Positions 1-11,394 of a stretch of DNA of 64,000 bases are shown here, one piece after another (the first letter of the stretch is position 1; every line of letters begins with the position of its first letter). The stretch spans positions 314,479 through 378,478 of the forward strand of contig CAJJDN010000113.1 in the NCBI GenBank assembly GCA_905182985.1, in the 5' to 3' direction. Source of the DNA: Paramecium sonneborni (Eukaryota; Ciliophora; Oligohymenophorea; Peniculida; Parameciidae). The notes beneath the pieces are model-generated. The model was not told where the DNA came from. It worked only from the letters and a program-made list of their open reading frames with translations, and did no database searches. A program made the position numbers and the translations under genes.

Positions 1-161
1 AATTCTCTTAAGGAGGATTTGATAACATAGAAAGATAAGTTCCTAAATCAGTGAAGAGTGAGAGACCATTTTCAGTGTTTATTTTTGAGATATAGTAATT
101 AATTTCCTAGTTTCTATTCACTAAGTATTGAATTTATGTTAAAATACTAAATTTTATTTTT
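1..161 (-). other. left edge, possible start of a gene running off the window
   Basis: Downstream of the RING gene on the minus strand, two frames are open to the edge: one reads INYYISKINTENGLSLFTDLG, the other starts at ATG 67-69 (MVSHSSLIQELIF). Too short to decide. Confidence 0.25.
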
Positions 162-1678
162 TCATTAAATTGAAGTTCTACATGTTGGGCAAGTAGTATG
201 TAACAAAACCCATTTTATGAGACATTCCTTATGGAAAATGTGAGAAGGATGACATTCCAAACCAACTAATCGTTGATCTGGAAGAAGCTTTTCTCTACAA
301 ATAATGCAATCACCATTCTCATCTAAATTAATTGATTTATCAGGGGATAATTATAATTTTCTAACTATTTCTCTATGATTTCTTTCTTCTAATTATTATT
401 GTTCCATTTACAAGTATCTACTTAAAACATTATAATATGGATTTGGAACAATATCATTTAAGTCGTAGAATCTCATATCAAATCTTGATTCGTAAGATTC
501 CAAATGATCCAATTGTACTCTATTTGAATACTTCTTGATTGCATAGTATATATAAATGAGTAGAGAAATAAGAAAGCAAATAGTATCATTAATAAAGTAC
601 ACTTCAATTTTGTATATTGAGTCTTCTATATAGTTGAAGTAACTTTTAAAATTGAAGATCAAACAAACTACCACACAAGCAAATGCTGATAAATAAATGA
701 TAACTTTTAAAGTCCTATTTAAACATGATTCATAGAAGAAGAGTTTATAATATAACATATAGGCATTTTAAAAGCAACTTAAATGTCGTTAATTTACCTT
801 TCTTATCATTTTGAGTAGAATCAAATGATAGAATTGTTTGATTATCATAGTTACACAATATATTACATATAGGTAGATTAATATTATTGTCTCTTTCTCT
901 GCTGAATCTATAAAACTGGCAATCACTGCTAATTTTATTTTATAATACATCAATAACATAAAGGTTATTTTTACAGTATTCCTTTTCGTTTCAATCAATC
1001 CTAAGTCTATTTATGGGTATTACTTGGCAAATTTATGTATTGATAACCTACTTTTGTCTTTAAAATTGAACATTCACAATTATCTGGACTTTGTCGAAAG
1101 CATGAGTAAATACAAGCAATCAAATATAGAACCATATGCAAAACATATGATGTTATTAAAATTGGATAGATTCGGCTATTACTTTTCAAAATAAATAAGA
1201 ATTAGCTGAACCAAAAACTCCAAATGAAGGAACTGTACATCAAAACATTAATCAAATCAAATTTCTCCTAAAATTTAAACTCTTCCAAGAATTCATATAC
1301 ACTCTTTTCATATGTGAGACATAAAAGCTTCAAGTTTTCTTTTGGGACATTCAGAATTTCTTAGTTCGCATTTTTTAAATCCAAATAAATTGCCGTATAC
1401 AATATCATAGTGAACAAATGTGAAAACCATTTACTTAATTCTATTCCTACCATTTCTGGATCAATTATACAACTCAAACTAGTTATAGTTGTCACAACCA
1501 ATAATATTGATGTGGCTATAAGTAAATATTTAATTTTTAATTAAGCTGCTTTTATCAATTTTGTATAATGTTCCTTTAAGCCCTCAATCGATCCATATCG
1601 ATTAGTGTTAACATGTTATTAATATTAACTAAGCATTCTTTGTTCCTCATAAGAACATTATTACTCTGTAATCATCAT
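162..1678 (-). CDS. transmembrane RING-H2 finger protein, probable E3 ubiquitin ligase
   Basis: Read with TAA/TAG as Gln, the frame runs from ATG (1676-1678, just inside an upstream in-frame TGA at 1706-1708) to TGA at 162-164. The C-terminus is a RING-H2 domain (about 180-330): CIIC, a CHPSH segment, HKEC, then CPTC, the usual Zn2+-binding order. The N-terminal two thirds hold several hydrophobic stretches (around 1480-1540, 1090-1180, 800-990 and 550-700), so this is a polytopic membrane protein with its RING near the C-terminal end, like ER or endosomal E3 ligases. At least two short introns interrupt the frame. The substrate is unknown. RING identity is strong; the exact exon layout is not fully resolved. 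Confidence 0.8.
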
Positions 1679-1719
1679 TTAATATAATTAAAATTTTTAT
1701 AATTCTCATAATCATTCAT

Positions 1720-2230
1720 TCAGCAATCTCCCCCATATATACTTCTTTCAAATTATCTCTCTTCAAATTTCATTGAGTATTATTCGATTCTTTTTATTAT
1801 CTGTTTTATTTTTAAGAATCATCAAACTAGATATATTACTTTTAAATGATGTTCTATTATTTTAAATAAAGCTCTTAAAGGATTATCTCTCCTTTACAAT
1901 AATTATCTCAATCCTTCTAATTCTTTAATAGTCCTTTCTCTTTTCTGTCTATTGCTCAATTCATTTCTTAAAAGTTTTTAATTAAATATTAAACTAATAT
2001 GCGTTGGTTATATTATAATATAATCAAAGAAATTTATCAAACTTAATTTATCTCTCAAAATACAATTACAGTAGATTTCAAATCTTTGATTTCTCTTAAA
2101 TTTAATAAAAGAACATAATATTTCACAGATTAATTTCTAGATAATATTAAAATATGTATAGATAAATTTTATCAAAATATATATATTATTGTAATTTTAT
2201 CAAATAAATAGAAATTAATTTGAGAAAGAG
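1720..2230 (-). CDS. possible short gene, unknown function
   Basis: A frame open in the ciliate code for about 170 codons ends at TGA 1720-1722. Its 3' part looks coding: a charged helical stretch rich in Arg, Lys, Glu and Leu (about 1850-1950), then, after a possible GT...AG intron, a segment ending in GGDC. No in-frame ATG is visible upstream, so a 5' intron or a pseudogene is possible. It lies about 40 bp upstream of the RING-H2 gene on the same strand. I do not recognise a family. Confidence 0.3.
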
Positions 2231-2500
2231 AATACGATATTGATTACTTATATTATACATCTAAGTGTTGAATTATTAAAATAATAGGATTAAGTATAAA
2301 ATTTTGATGGTAAGTGTTTTATGATTTGTGTATAATTTATATCTTAAATATTTATTAGATTATGAGATGATAATATAAGTTATGAGTAATAAATAATTCT
2401 GAACTAACTAATTGTGTAAGTTTAGATTTGATTATGAATGATAAGAAATAATATGGATTAGATATGTGATCATAATTATTTTTTGACAATTCAATTATAA

Positions 2501-3173
2501 TCATTTAGGGTAATCTTTTTAATAGATTGCTCTTGATTATTCGATTTCTTTGATATTATTAACATTATAGTAAATATTCATTATGTTATGATATTATCCA
2601 AAATCTAAATTGAATCTAGTCATAGCAGAATCAACTTGACAATAGATCATAATATCTGCTAATGTTAATTAATCTCCGACACTAAATCTGCCTCTTGTTC
2701 TTGAAATGCTTTTTTCTAGATTGGAAATTCCTAACATATTCCAGTGAGTCCATTAATCCTTCCATTCCAATTTCTTTTCAGAGTGAGTATTAATATATTA
2801 TTGTATTCCTAAATGCTGAAATGTTTGGATAGATGAATTGATATATTCAGCAATAGCCCTGTAAACAGCCTATTAAAAATAAATACCTGACTTAAGCTCT
2901 TTGAATCCTATTTTATGGTAAGATTGGTTTTTCAGGATGAACTTCTTCCAAATATTCTGCTATAGCTAAACTTTCAATTAATGAATGTCCTTCTGGAGTA
3001 ACTAAGGCAGGAATAATTTGACGAGGGTGTATTTTTTTATATTCTTCTGTCATTTATTCTTTTTTGAGGAAATTGACAGAAACTTAAGTGTATGGAATTT
3101 TCTTATAATTGAGAATGCTTCTTATACGCTAAGTACAAGAGGACATTGCAAATCCATAAAGTGTATATGACAT
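2501..3173 (-). CDS. zeta-class glutathione S-transferase / maleylacetoacetate isomerase
   Basis: One 22-nt intron (about 2868-2889) leaves 217 codons (216 aa), the normal size for this family. The N-terminal thioredoxin-like domain has the zeta signature Ser-Ser-Cys followed by an Arg-rich pair, then an Ile-Pro-Ala-Leu segment (the cis-Pro loop) and an Ile-Glu-Ser-Leu-Ala-Ile-Ala-Glu-Tyr segment that binds glutathione. The C-terminal helical domain carries the family's GDQLTLADI-type motif. Family role: glutathione-dependent cis-trans isomerisation of maleylacetoacetate in Tyr/Phe breakdown, in the cytosol or mitochondria. The start lies only 10 bp from the divergent K+ channel start. Confidence 0.9.
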
Positions 3174-3183
3174 AAATTAAATA

Positions 3184-6100
3184 ATGAGTTTATCTGATCT
3201 ATTAGTAGATTATGGTGAGAGTGGTCATTCTTAATTTGGTAATTAAATGAATAATATCATAGAAGAACATACAAAAAAGTAATTCACAGGTCCAGCTAAA
3301 TTTGCTACTAAAATTGATCCACTTTAAGAAGGTGATTATACAATAAAACCACCATCAATGACGAGTTTTCATAAAGTAACAGATCACATTAATCCATCAC
3401 ATTCACCAAATTCAGGAGTGATTCAGTTTTCTCCAAGAACTTAGTTTCTAGAAGAGAATAATCTCATGAATCCCAATAATAAGGAATTGATGAAAGAAAT
3501 AGGTTAAACAAATATAGTAAACCCACATAAAGAAGGCATTAATAATTTCATAAAACTGGTATTAGCAAAGAGCTACTTCAACCGATTTGTTGAGAACATG
3601 CTTTAAAAATCTTATGTTAAGAAATTATCACATTTCAATCTTTATCAAAATACAATGTTAGATGATCTCAGATATATTGATTCTAAACATAAGGTTCGCA
3701 AGAATTTTATAGGTAAAATTTGCAAGAAGTTGAGATTTTTGCCAATCTTTGACTAAAGCAGCTATTTAGTAATAGGTTGGCAATTGCTTCATATTTTAAC
3801 TATAATCATTGTATTTTTTTGGACTCCATTCAATATATCATTTGGAATCACTCTAGATTAAGTCGTCTTTGAAACCTTAACAGTTAGAGATGTAGAATTC
3901 TATTTCTTATTTTCGATTGTAGTAGATGGATTCATTGTGATAAATACTTCTTATATTGAAAAAGGAATAATCATCAAATAGAGAGGCAAAATATTTATAA
4001 ATTATGTCAATACATAAGGAATTTACGATTTAGTAAATGATATCTTATAATCAAGTGTTCATTCGCATCAATGTTAATTGCTCAGCAATTTGATGTAGAC
4101 AGTTCTAATGAAAAAATAGGATGGCAATTGATTCCTTACACAATTTATTATTGTAGTAGATAGTTTAAATTATAAGCAAGAGTGCACAAATTAGAAGAGT
4201 AATCATTATAAAAATTTTTTAGATTTTTCAACTTTTCAGGTTGGGTGTAAGACCTAATTGAATTAATTAAACTCTTATTTATGGTGATATATGTAGGTCA
4301 TTTATTTGCTTGTCTATGGCATGGAGTTGCATTTTATTAATTAGGATTTAGAAAAACTTGGCTCGAAGTTTATGATGTTTCAGGCTAAGATATTTTTTCA
4401 AAATACAATTATGCTTTCTATTGGGCTGTACAAACAATGATTACTGTTGGATATGGAGATCTAACACCTTAGAATAATTACGAGAGATTATGTGCAAACA
4501 TGAGCATGTTTTTGGCTTGTGGAGTTTTTGCCTTTTCATTTAATAGTATTGGACTTATGTTGAGTAATTTAAATTCTAGATAAGTACTGTATAAACGTAG
4601 TACCAATCTGTTGAATTCATATTTGACTAAGAATTAAATTAAAGTTGAGTTGCAATCCAGAATTAGGAATTATTATGATTATATATTTCAAGAAGAGCAA
4701 GAAATTAATGATGAGGAAGTCTCATAAATTACAACAAAGTTATCAAGTTCTCTTTAAGAAGAATTAAATTTTGAAATTAGATTAAATGTCATGAAGACAA
4801 ACAAAGTCTTAACCAAATTCTCTTAAAAAACACTAAAATAACTTTCATTAATTGTTGAGGAAGTTAGGTATTCTCCAGAGGATTAAATTCTGCTTTAAGG
4901 CACTTAAGATGATTGTTCTCTGTATATTATCACAAAAGGAACAGTTTCTGTATTATTTTAAGATGAACCTCAAGGTCGAAACACAAGAGTCCTTTCTTAT
5001 TTAGAAAAAGGGGAATCTTTTGGGGAATATTCATTTTTCACTGGTCTAAACAGATGTGCTTCAGCTAAAAGTATAGGTTTTTCAAGAGCTTACAAAATTC
5101 CAAGACAATAATTATTAAATGTTTTGTAAACTAATCAAATTGATCTAGTAATATATTTATATTATATTTTAGGAACGATTTTGTGAGGTTCGAGATTCTA
5201 TACTTTTATGTGAAAATTTTTAACCTGCCAAATTGAGTTGTTATTCTTGCAAAAAATTTAACCATTTAGTTAAAGATTGTCCAGTATTGCATTATGTGGC
5301 TGACAAGGAGAAAGTGATTAAAAAGGAGAATTATCCTCTTTTATAAGATAGATGTATTACATTTAAGAGGAAAAGATCAGATCGTAACTATTATCCGACT
5401 TTATTGGAAATGAAAAAGATGATTGCATATATTGGATACTTTCAAACTAAAGAAAATTAAGCTGATAATATTACTGTTGTTGATGAGGAATTAGATGTCT
5501 CATATGAAGATAATGATGGATCTCCTAATGAATAAGATTATTGTAAAATATTTTTATTTAATATTAGCATCTTTATCTAAAAGTTATTCCAAACTTTCAA
5601 GGTAACAATCTTAAAATAGATCATATTCTTAATATGAAAATAACAATAATAATAATACTAAAAATCTATAACCTATATAAGAAAGTGAAGATTCAGTTGA
5701 CAGTCCAAGTCCCAATAAAAGAAGAAATATGTAGGTTAAATAAACACTTTAAACTGCTGGTTTTGGAGTTTAAGATTCCTTGTAAAATAAAATAAGAAAT
5801 GATGATTTTGATTAAAATCTCTCTAGTTTTGGAAATGCTACTCCATCAATTCATGATGAAAATAAATATTCATTAAAAAATGATTCACTAGGATTACCAA
5901 GTCCTATTGACATTCCTGGAAGGGTTACAAAAAAAAAAATAACTGTTCTTAGAAAATAAAAAAGAGAAGAATCTTATTAACCATTTTCTTCCTAAACAAA
6001 ATTAGAAGTTAATTAGGATAGAGAAAAATCTTAATAAAAAAAAATAAAAAATAAAGACCCTTTAAATGATATTCCTGTAACTCCATCTATTTAATCTGTT

Positions 6101-6726
6101 GATTATAAAAGAGATTCAATTGATAAAAAAGATGATAGAAGAGATCAAAAGAGAAAAACTACCAAAACTAAAACAAATCGAAGTAGAACTGCAAAAACTC
6201 ATCGAACAACCAAATTAGTTTAAGATAATCCAACATAAGAGATTTCAATTCCTGTTTTTGAGAGATAGTCTGTATCTATGGAATTGGAAGATTTCGAAGT
6301 TTTAAAAAACTTTACCAATTATTTCAGTTGGAATAATGCCAAGGTTGTTGTTGTAAGAACTATGAAAATTTTATTAAGAAATCTTGAAAAAAGAAGAAAT
6401 ATTTTGAATTAGTTTTCATTTTATACGTTCAATTCATTAGCAATTGCTAAAATTTCAAGAATAAAAAGAAAACTTAAATTGATGTAATTCATTTTTATGA
6501 TTATAATATTTTTAGTGAAGATCCACCTTTAGAAGAGAAAAAAGAAAAAAAGTCTGTTCATCCCCCTAATAAAACAATGAAAGGCAGAAGAGGTAGTAAG
6601 AGAAGTACTTAAGCTGATGATATAAGTGGGTTGTTTCAGAAAAAGCCTTAATTTGGAACTCAAATATAGTTTTTTTAAGGAGCTACTCTTTCAAGGTTTA
6701 GTCGAAATGAATTAGAATTTAGATGA
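3184..6726 (+). CDS. cyclic-nucleotide-binding-domain K+ channel with C-terminal zinc knuckle
   Basis: Four introns (25-32 nt) give a 1,144-aa protein. A polar N-terminus precedes a six-helix channel core (about 3770-4580) with the selectivity filter TVGYGDLTP at about 4440. A cyclic-nucleotide-binding domain follows at about 4840-5130 (IITKG... and GESFGEYSFF motifs). After it comes a CCHC zinc knuckle (Cys-x2-Cys-x4-His-x4-Cys, about 5239-5280), then a long low-complexity tail rich in Lys, Arg, Ser and Gln. The filter predicts a plasma- or ciliary-membrane K+ channel gated or modulated by cyclic nucleotides; Paramecium has a large family of these that set membrane excitability and swimming. 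The knuckle suggests nucleic-acid or protein binding, but that is inference. Ends at TGA 6724-6726. Confidence 0.9.
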
Positions 6727-7002
6727 TGAATTATTATAATAATCTCTTTAATTATTTTAGAATGTATATTAAAGTTCTTTTTTTAGGAAGAAGTAGATAG
6801 TAAAATCAGTTATAAATAGAAATACTTAATTTTCAGAATTAAAACACTACAGAGTTTTTTTGTTATGATTAAGAATATATTATTGTTTAGATTTATTTAA
6901 TTGCAAAAACATTAATTTAATTTATATTAAAAAATTTCGGATTAATACTAATGGAAGAAGTATAAAATTATTAAAGCTTAGGATTTGCATTTTAAAATAT
7001 AA

Positions 7003-7678
7003 ATGTAGGAAATGCCAACATCACCTCCTAACCCTTTGATATAAACATCAAATGATGAACCAACAAAACTTTCTGTCACTTCAACTTCTGAATCGATTCC
7101 TCTTTAAACATCAAACTATGATTTAAATCGTGCAGCACATCCAAAAGCCTGCATTTTTACATTTTTGTTTAAAGGACTCGCTTTATTATTTTATTTCATT
7201 TGCAAGGATAGTATTTGGTCATTCATTTTGGTGATAATTTTTTCGGCTTTCGATTTTTGGACTGTTAAGAATATAACAGGAAGGTATATGATTTAATTTT
7301 ATTGATAGATTGCTAGTTGGTTTGAAATGGGAGAATGTAATTTTAGATGATGGAACTTCGAAATGGGAATTTTATTCTCTGTAAAATAAATAAGTAAATG
7401 CTGTTGATAAAACATTCTTTTGGACTGCTTAATTAGGATTTACATTAGCTTGGGCCTTTTTTACTTTTATAAATTTGCTCTCATTTACATTAATGAATGT
7501 ATAAATATGATGATAAAATTAGTTTGTCATAGATATAATAGGACTTTCATTATGCTGGACAAATCTGTTTGGATATTACAAATGTAATGGAGATCATAAA
7601 AAGAAAATGAAAGATTTATAAGGGGACATTACAAATAAAGTAGTTACTTAATTTGTTGGATAAATGATGTCTAAATGA
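7003..7678 (+). CDS. TVP23 family Golgi membrane protein
   Basis: Two introns (25 and 24 nt) leave 209 codons. A polar Ser/Thr/Pro-rich N-terminus (about 40 aa) is followed by four hydrophobic segments and the family-typical linker containing Phe-Trp-Thr-Val-Lys-Asn and Val-Gly-Leu-Lys-Trp. TVP23/FAM18 proteins are late-Golgi membrane proteins in yeast, plants and animals that help vesicle trafficking with YIP-family partners. The length matches the family (about 200-250 aa). The gene follows the K+ channel on the same strand by 276 bp. Confidence 0.85.
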
Positions 7679-7720
7679 AAATAATTATATTGTATAATTA
7701 TAATAATATTTATTTTGGAA

Positions 7721-7852
7721 ATGGATACATATACAATAATAATAATAGCTTTGATGTTGGGATTCGGCTATTTCATTTATAACGTGATTGCTTGCCATAT
7801 GAAAAAATAAGATTATTCAGAAATAGATGAAGAAGAAGTAAACCATTTATGA
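7721..7852 (+). CDS. small single-pass membrane protein (43 aa)
   Basis: A single uninterrupted ciliate-code ORF starts at ATG 7721 and stops at TGA 7850-7852. Residues 4-24 form one strongly hydrophobic helix (Ile-rich, then LMLGFGYFIYNVIA), followed by a short basic patch and an acidic tail (EIDEEEV). It sits 42 bp after TVP23 on the same strand and 14 bp from the convergent ANP32-like gene, exactly where a compact genome would place a tiny gene. No family recognised; small mitochondrial or ER assembly subunits often look like this. Chance ORFs in such AT-rich DNA are possible, but the amphipathic layout argues for coding. Confidence 0.5.
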
Positions 7853-7866
7853 AGTATGCAATATAT

Positions 7867-8560
7867 TCATTCGTTTTTTACTTTTTTTTCTATGAAATCG
7901 CTTAAATCACTATCATCTTCATCTTCACTATTTGATTCTTCTTCCTCGTTACTGTCATCAGAACAAAGTGCGGATTCTTCATCTTCTTAACTCACTTCTT
8001 CTTATTCCATATTAGTTTGAGTTTCAATTTCTAATTGTTTTTTCTCTTGTTTAGGTTTAACATAAATTTGCCCATTTTTATCCTTCTCATCTAATATTTT
8101 CAAATTTGGCAAAATTTCAAAAGCATATTTTCGAATATCAGAATCCTGAAAATCATTAATAAATGAATACTGGTTTATTTATGCCATTCATAATGTTAAG
8201 AACTTCAAGTTTCGTTAAAGATTTAAGACCATCTAAATCTGAAAGTTCTCTTAAAAAATTTCCCCCTGCAATTAATACCTCAAGATTTGGAAATGCTTTA
8301 GCAATTTATTAGAAGGTTTTCTGAGTTGTAAAGTTGTCTAAATACTCAAGTTGAGTGACTGAATTCATTTACTATAAATTTTCAAGAGATCTTATTCCAC
8401 ATTGATTTAAACTAAGGATCTCAAGATTTATGCATTTCTTAAGTTCAGAAACTAAATCATCTGGTAGTTTGTTCAATTACAAATTATTAAATCTAAGTTG
8501 CTTTATTTCTGAGTATGCTTATGATCCAATTTATTTTTTCAATTTTTACAACCAGCTCAT
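7867..8560 (-). CDS. ANP32-like acidic leucine-rich-repeat protein
   Basis: One 25-nt intron (about 8142-8166) leaves 223 codons. The N-terminal half has four to five leucine-rich repeats (LxxLxLxx patterns such as LEILSLNQCGI and LEVLIAGGN). A capping segment follows with the ANP32/LRRcap signature (…IRKYAFEILPNLKILDEKD). The last 50 residues are almost entirely Glu, Asp and Ser, then a short basic end. ANP32 proteins are nuclear phosphoproteins acting as histone chaperones, phosphatase inhibitors and mRNA-export adaptors. Length and acidic tail fit the family, although the N-terminus is shorter than in animals. Convergent with the 43-aa gene. Confidence 0.8.
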
Positions 8561-8617
8561 TTAGTTAATAATTAAAGGAAAATTTATTTTTTTTCATATT
8601 TATGTATATTGAAAATT

Positions 8618-10177
8618 TCAAAATTGGCCTTAGTTTGAAATCAAACTAAGAATCTCATCTCCACAAGTTTCATCATATCTTTATTCTTATTTAATAGCAC
8701 TTAATGCTTAAATAAGTTGAGTAATTTGAAGCTCACTAAGATTGAGTTATTGAATTTGTTCATCTCTCATCTACATGAGCACTTTCTCTGATATTTTGAA
8801 TCCTTAGAGAATCTTATAAATGTACTCTCCCTAAAAATTTATACAAAATTAAATACTTCTTCTAATTTCAAAATTTCTTCATAGAGTTTTTTAGAATAAG
8901 TAAGATAAGAATTATTTTGAACGTTATTTTATACTTTCATCGTTTAGTTACTTCCCATGAATTATTTTTAATCTGGAGTAACAGGAGCAGTACGAGGCTT
9001 TTTTTGAGATTAGAATTGTTATTGCTAAATATTATGTTTTTTCTTTTAAATCTTGGAGCCATCTGAAAAATCAGATCCTCTTCTTGATTAAGAATCAGAA
9101 GTTTTGGTATTGGTGATTGATTATTAACAAAAAGGTTACCCAATCTCCATCTTCTCTCTGCTTTAGTAATCTTGAGGAATATAATTAGGAATTATCGGTC
9201 CCAAATAATTTGATGTTGTTTTATATGGTTATCTCTTTACTTCAACATGAGTATTAGGTTCTTCTATAACCCAGGAGTTTTCTGTAACTTACTTACGAAT
9301 TCTAAATAATAATAATGATTACCTTTTCTCTTATTCAAAATGAAAGAAAGCACATTCTCCTTATTTTTTGGAGCAATTCTATAATGTACAAGGTTTAGTC
9401 TTATAAATCAAAGGATGATATTCATATTCTTTCCATCCATGACAATATTTACAGTTTTCTTAATCAGGACAACCACCTTTATCATAATTTAAAATTTGAT
9501 TATTTTTATTCCAATGAGGACACTCTTTTGGCTATATAGTTTTAGGATCTCTTCTAAAATCTTAAGCATTATGAGCATAAACACAAGATGCTCTGTCATG
9601 ACTATGATATTAATTTAATATAATAAGTTTACTTGACTGTATGAGGACACCATACAGTTTTATATTAATACATCCAAAAGTTTTTATCTTAAACCATTCC
9701 ATCTAATTTAACTGGAATGATTAATTCTTATTCAGAATGAGCAAATGAACAATATACTCCATATTCACAATCCTTTAAATGGGTACAATATTTAGTTTTA
9801 TATCTATTTGGATGATAGACTTGCTCAACTTTATTATGAGACCATTAGCACTAATCTCCTCTTGGGCATTTATTTGCTTATGGACACAATTAGCATCTAC
9901 AAATTAAAAAAATTATTGTTATTGCTTTTTACTAGTATGAATGCTATTTAACATCACGTCTTCGGTCAGATTCATCATGAAAAAAAGGACAAAACTTTTT
10001 TTAATCGATTTGATGTTAATTCTCACACTTAAGAGTTTTAAATTAGTGATGGTTTATGATGTCTACCCTAACTTGACAATTTGGATTGTATGCATCTAAA
10101 TTTGTTAGTGACGATTCATGAGAACGAACTTTTCTGCTGCCAAGCATTCGTTAATAATCTATTTATTATAATAACAT
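8618..10177 (-). CDS. tandem CCCH zinc-finger RNA-binding protein, plant-TZF/unkempt-like
   Basis: Four introns (36, 31, 21 and 26 nt) leave 482 codons. From the N-terminus, a CPFFH-type finger with an RRRD motif leads into a Cys-x-Leu-Cys...Cys...Cys...His finger (about 9800-9900), followed by the YKTKYC linker and another CCCH finger. This whole arrangement then repeats (about 9380-9600: CVYAH, RRDP, GGCP, CKYCHGW, YKTKPC). The order matches the RR-TZF fingers of plants and animal Unkempt, which bind mRNA in the cytoplasm and control decay or translation. The C-terminus is Gln-rich, then helical. ATG at 10175-10177 lies 4 bp from the divergent gene at 10182; the next in-frame ATG (10145-10147) is a plausible alternative. 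Confidence 0.85.
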
Positions 10178-10181
10178 TTTT

Positions 10182-10730
10182 ATGGACCCCTCTTCATCAT
10201 AAACTTATTTAAAGAATAATGCGATAGATAATTCTAAATCTAATGAAAATAAAGATGGCTCTCAAACTCAAGTTAAATCTTAAACCAATATTAGAAATGG
10301 ATAAGAAAAAAACGATATTGGCTAATTTAAAGATAGTGAACTCTAACCAATAGAATTTATTGCTGACAATATTAAATATCAACTAGATCCAAGGTATATG
10401 TTATGGTCTACTGAACTTTTAAAATAAGATAAACCTCAAGATCCTAACGCTTATAATTACTAATAAGAAAACTAATAAATCAAGAAGAAATCACATAAAT
10501 TTATGGATCTAAAGAAACTTTATGAGCATAATAAATCAACAATAGAAGGCTTAAATAAAGAACTTCATGATCTTGAGTTGGCTCGTCAAAAGACACTACA
10601 AAGACTTTATGAGGTGAGATAAGAAAAAGAAAGAATGAAGAAGATTTTTAAAGTTGAAAGATCAAAAACAGAAAATTTAAAGGGGTGCAAAGAGAGATTG
10701 GATAAACTCAAAAAAGAATTAGGTTTTTGA
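10182..10730 (+). CDS. coiled-coil protein, unknown function (182 aa)
   Basis: An intronless ciliate-code ORF of 183 codons. The first 90 residues are polar and Gln/Asn-rich. The second half is a strongly predicted coiled coil (heptads of Leu with Lys, Glu and Arg, about 10480-10720). It is head-to-head with the CCCH-finger gene and 7 bp upstream of the next gene, the densest packing in the window. No domain recognised; a structural or basal-body protein would fit, but nothing proves it. Confidence 0.7.
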
Positions 10731-10737
10731 TTATTTT

Positions 10738-11237
10738 ATGCTATTTCTTTTAATATCAATTGCTTTAGCTTAATAACTTGAGTACTTCACAGATGCCAAC
10801 TTTTAAAAACGAACACTCATATCTAAACACTATGTGCAATATGATTGGGTCATAGCATTCTGTGATCAAGAATGTCCAAATGAAACTATTGCTACAGTTA
10901 ATTCATTTCCAGATTCTTACTAAAAAGGTTTTGTTAATCTCTCAAACAGTCCATGGATTAAAAATAACATAGCTTAGAACGGAATTTGGATTTATTATTT
11001 GAATAACACAATGTGTGAGTTCTAAAATGGACATTGCGATTTACATCTTCCTGTCCCGCAAAAATATAACATACCTAAAGTTAACTTCTTTGAGTCAAGA
11101 ATGGTAACTCTATTTTGATTATCTTTTAGATAGTCGTTCAAATAGGTTGTGTCATTTTAGTCATTTTTTACATTATGGCATTTTTCGATCTAAAAAAAAG
11201 ATTTTGGGATTAAAAAAACAAAGTCAAATCAGAGTGA
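10738..11237 (+). CDS. secreted or type I membrane protein, unknown function (157 aa)
   Basis: One 26-nt intron (11103-11128) leaves 158 codons. The N-terminus MLFLLISIALA is a clear signal peptide. The ectodomain holds a Cys pair (CDQEC), glycosylation sites (NET, NNT) and two more cysteines (CEF...GHC). The second exon encodes a single transmembrane helix (VVQIGCVILVIFYIMAFF) and a short basic cytosolic tail. Overall layout is a small type I membrane glycoprotein of the secretory pathway; no named family is recognised. It starts 7 bp after the preceding stop on the same strand. Confidence 0.75.
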
Positions 11238-11394
11238 AAGTATTTTATACATATTTTAAAATCCTTATGATATAAATATATCTCTTTTCATGTTTGATTA
11301 TATTCTCACAATATCCATCATAGCACAATTGATTAAAATATTTGAATTATAGAATAATATTATCAATTTGAAAAATATATAATATAAATTTTTA

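Noticed and set aside
6724..7010. Open ciliate-code frame from ATG 6724 (MMNYYNNLF...)
   Set aside because: Runs into TVP23 out of frame, with low-complexity composition; more likely chance openness where only TGA stops.
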